DNA from: Geobacillus sp. 46C-IIa
GTDB taxonomy: Bacteria > Bacillota > Bacilli > Bacillales > Anoxybacillaceae
Direction of reading: 5' to 3'
DNA: 64,000 nucleotides
Assembly (NCBI RefSeq): GCF_014679505.1
Contig: NZ_CP061474.1
Span: 3,462,001 to 3,526,000, forward strand
In this document: piece after piece, positions 62,927 through 64,000 of the stretch
Numbering within the stretch: position 1 is the first letter of the stretch
How the letters are laid out: each line of letters starts with the position of its first letter
The notes under the pieces: model-generated
The model's input: only the letters and a program-made list of their open reading frames with translations
Database searches by the model: none
Told to the model about the DNA's origin: nothing
Made by a program: the position numbers and the translations under genes

Positions 62927-64000
62927 ATGGATAAAATGAAAATTATCGGCGGGGATCGGCTGCGGGGGACGATCAAAGTGAGCGGCGCGAAAAACAGCGC
63001 GGTCGCCTTGATTCCCGCGGCGATTTTAGCCGATTCGCCGGTGACGATCGAAGGGTTGCCGGACATTTCCGACGTGCGCATTTTAGGAAGCTTGATCGAG
63101 GAGATCGGCGGTTCGTTTTCGTTTGACGGCAAAGAGGCGGTCATCGACCCGACGAACATGGTTTCCATGCCGCTTCCGAACGGAAAAGTGAAAAAACTGC
63201 GCGCCTCGTACTATTTGATGGGAGCGATGCTTGGCCGGTTCAAAAAAGCGGTCGTCGGCCTGCCGGGCGGCTGCCATCTTGGGCCGCGCCCGATCGACCA
63301 GCACATTAAAGGGTTTGAGGCGCTCGGTGCAACGGTAACGAACGAGCAGGGCGCCATTTATTTGCGCGCTGAGGAGCTCCGCGGGGCCCGCATTTTTTTG
63401 GACGTCGTCAGCGTCGGTGCGACGATCAACATTATGCTGGCGGCGGTGCGCGCCAAAGGGCGGACGATTATCGAAAACGCCGCGAAAGAGCCGGAAATCA
63501 TCGATGTAGCGACATTGCTTTCGAACATGGGCGCAAAAATTAAAGGCGCGGGCACCGATGTCATCCGCATCGACGGCGTCGAAAAATTATCGGGCTGCCG
63601 CCACGCCATCATCCCGGACCGGATTGAAGCCGGTACGTATATGATCGCCGCCGCGGCGATCGGCAGCGAAGTCGTCGTCGACAACGTCATCCCGCAGCAC
63701 GTCGAATCGCTGACGGCGAAGTTGCGTGAAATGGGCGTGCACGTTGAGACAGGCGCGGATCAAATTTTGATTCGCGGCTCCGATGTTTTGAAAGCGGTTG
63801 ACGTCAAAACGCTCGTCTACCCGGGGTTTCCGACTGATTTGCAGCAGCCGTTTACCGCTTTGTTGACGAAAGCGAACGGCACGAGCGTCGTCACCGATAC
63901 GATTTACAGCGCGCGCTTCAAACATATCGACGAATTGCGGCGCATGAACGCGAACGTGAAAGTCGAAGGCCGCTCAGCCATTATCACCGGTCCGGTCAGG
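62927..64000 (+). CDS. murAB: UDP-N-acetylglucosamine 1-carboxyvinyltransferase 2 (partial, runs off the window)
   Basis: The first 358 codons are present; about 60-70 are missing. ATG after [36 protein letters not shown] holds the substrate Lys-Asn pair; [20 protein letters not shown] carries the PEP/fosfomycin-reactive Cys116; [20 protein letters not shown] follows. It starts peptidoglycan synthesis. The second MurA of bacilli (MurAB/MurZ) lies after tal in B. subtilis, so this copy is that paralogue. Confidence 0.94.
   Translation, partial: MDKMKIIGGDRLRGTIKVSGAKNSAVALIPAAILADSPVTIEGLPDISDVRILGSLIEEIGGSFSFDGKEAVIDPTNMVSMPLPNGKVKKLRASYYLMGAMLGRFKKAVVGLPGGCHLGPRPIDQHIKGFEALGATVTNEQGAIYLRAEELRGARIFLDVVSVGATINIMLAAVRAKGRTIIENAAKEPEIIDVATLLSNMGAKIKGAGTDVIRIDGVEKLSGCRHAIIPDRIEAGTYMIAAAAIGSEVVVDNVIPQHVESLTAKLREMGVHVETGADQILIRGSDVLKAVDVKTLVYPGFPTDLQQPFTALLTKANGTSVVTDTIYSARFKHIDELRRMNANVKVEGRSAIITGPVR

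Overview
The window reads as chromosome of a thermophilic Bacillaceae bacterium, most likely Geobacillus (near G. kaustophilus / G. stearothermophilus). The evidence is moderately high GC with G/C-rich third codon positions, strong AGGAGG-type ribosome binding sites, frequent GTG and TTG starts, Gram-positive sporulation genes (gerQ, cwlJ, rsfA, spo0F), a sigma-B operon, and long stretches in the gene order of the Bacillus subtilis ywd-ywf-ywg-ywh-ywi-ywj region. I saw no rRNA, tRNA, CRISPR array, prophage or intact insertion sequence.

Region 1 (1-22 kb) is accessory metabolism on the left flank. It holds a partial nitrilase-family gene, pdxK, a decayed Uma2 fragment, and alanine dehydrogenase with its PucR-type activator (ald, adeR). 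Next is an AT-richer catabolic island: a GntR/FCD regulator with a perfect operator palindrome, a tartrate/D-malate-type dehydrogenase and a tripartite tricarboxylate transporter (tctB-tctA-tctC). A sucrose module follows: a stand-alone EIIA, a BglG/SacT antiterminator, a RAT-terminator leader, sacP and sacA. Then come a NiaR-box-controlled niacin permease, a glycosyltransferase, a T-box-controlled glycyl-tRNA synthetase and an azoreductase.

Region 2 (19.5-23.5 kb) is a compact general-stress module. rsbV-rsbW-sigB lies on the minus strand behind a recognisable sigma-B promoter, and a membrane-anchored PAS-PP2C phosphatase converges on sigB. The stressosome genes rsbR/S/T are absent.

Region 3 (23.5-45.7 kb) follows the B. 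subtilis order: ung, ywdI, ywdK, gerQ, cwlJ, hemQ, pta, lipL, rsfA, ywfO, ywgA, ywhB, ywhC, ywhD, pbpG, speE, speB, ywiB, argS and a cardiolipin synthase. It covers DNA repair, spore germination, haem synthesis, acetate and lipoate metabolism, polyamine synthesis and cell-wall synthesis.

Region 4 (45.9-57.4 kb) is a fatty-acid/acyl-CoA degradation cluster. A promoter with a FadR-type palindrome precedes fadF, thiolase, 3-hydroxyacyl-CoA dehydrogenase, two acyl-CoA dehydrogenases, a TetR regulator and the fused isobutyryl-CoA mutase icmF. Two spacers inside it are GC-rich and unusually rich in hairpins.

Region 5 (57.6-64 kb) is the conserved rpoE-pyrG-ywjG-spo0F-fbaA-tal-murA2 block. It includes the pyrG GGGCTC-start attenuator and a sigma-H-like promoter for spo0F. 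The window ends inside murA2.

The least explained items are four. One is a 38-codon reading frame lying within a large hairpin that overlaps the tctB ribosome binding site. The second is the hyper-structured spacer between thiolase and hydroxyacyl-CoA dehydrogenase. The third is the interleaved sigma-A/sigma-B divergent promoters. The fourth is a set of gene fragments (Uma2 remnant, CGCF peptide, UbiA gene with an abrupt start).
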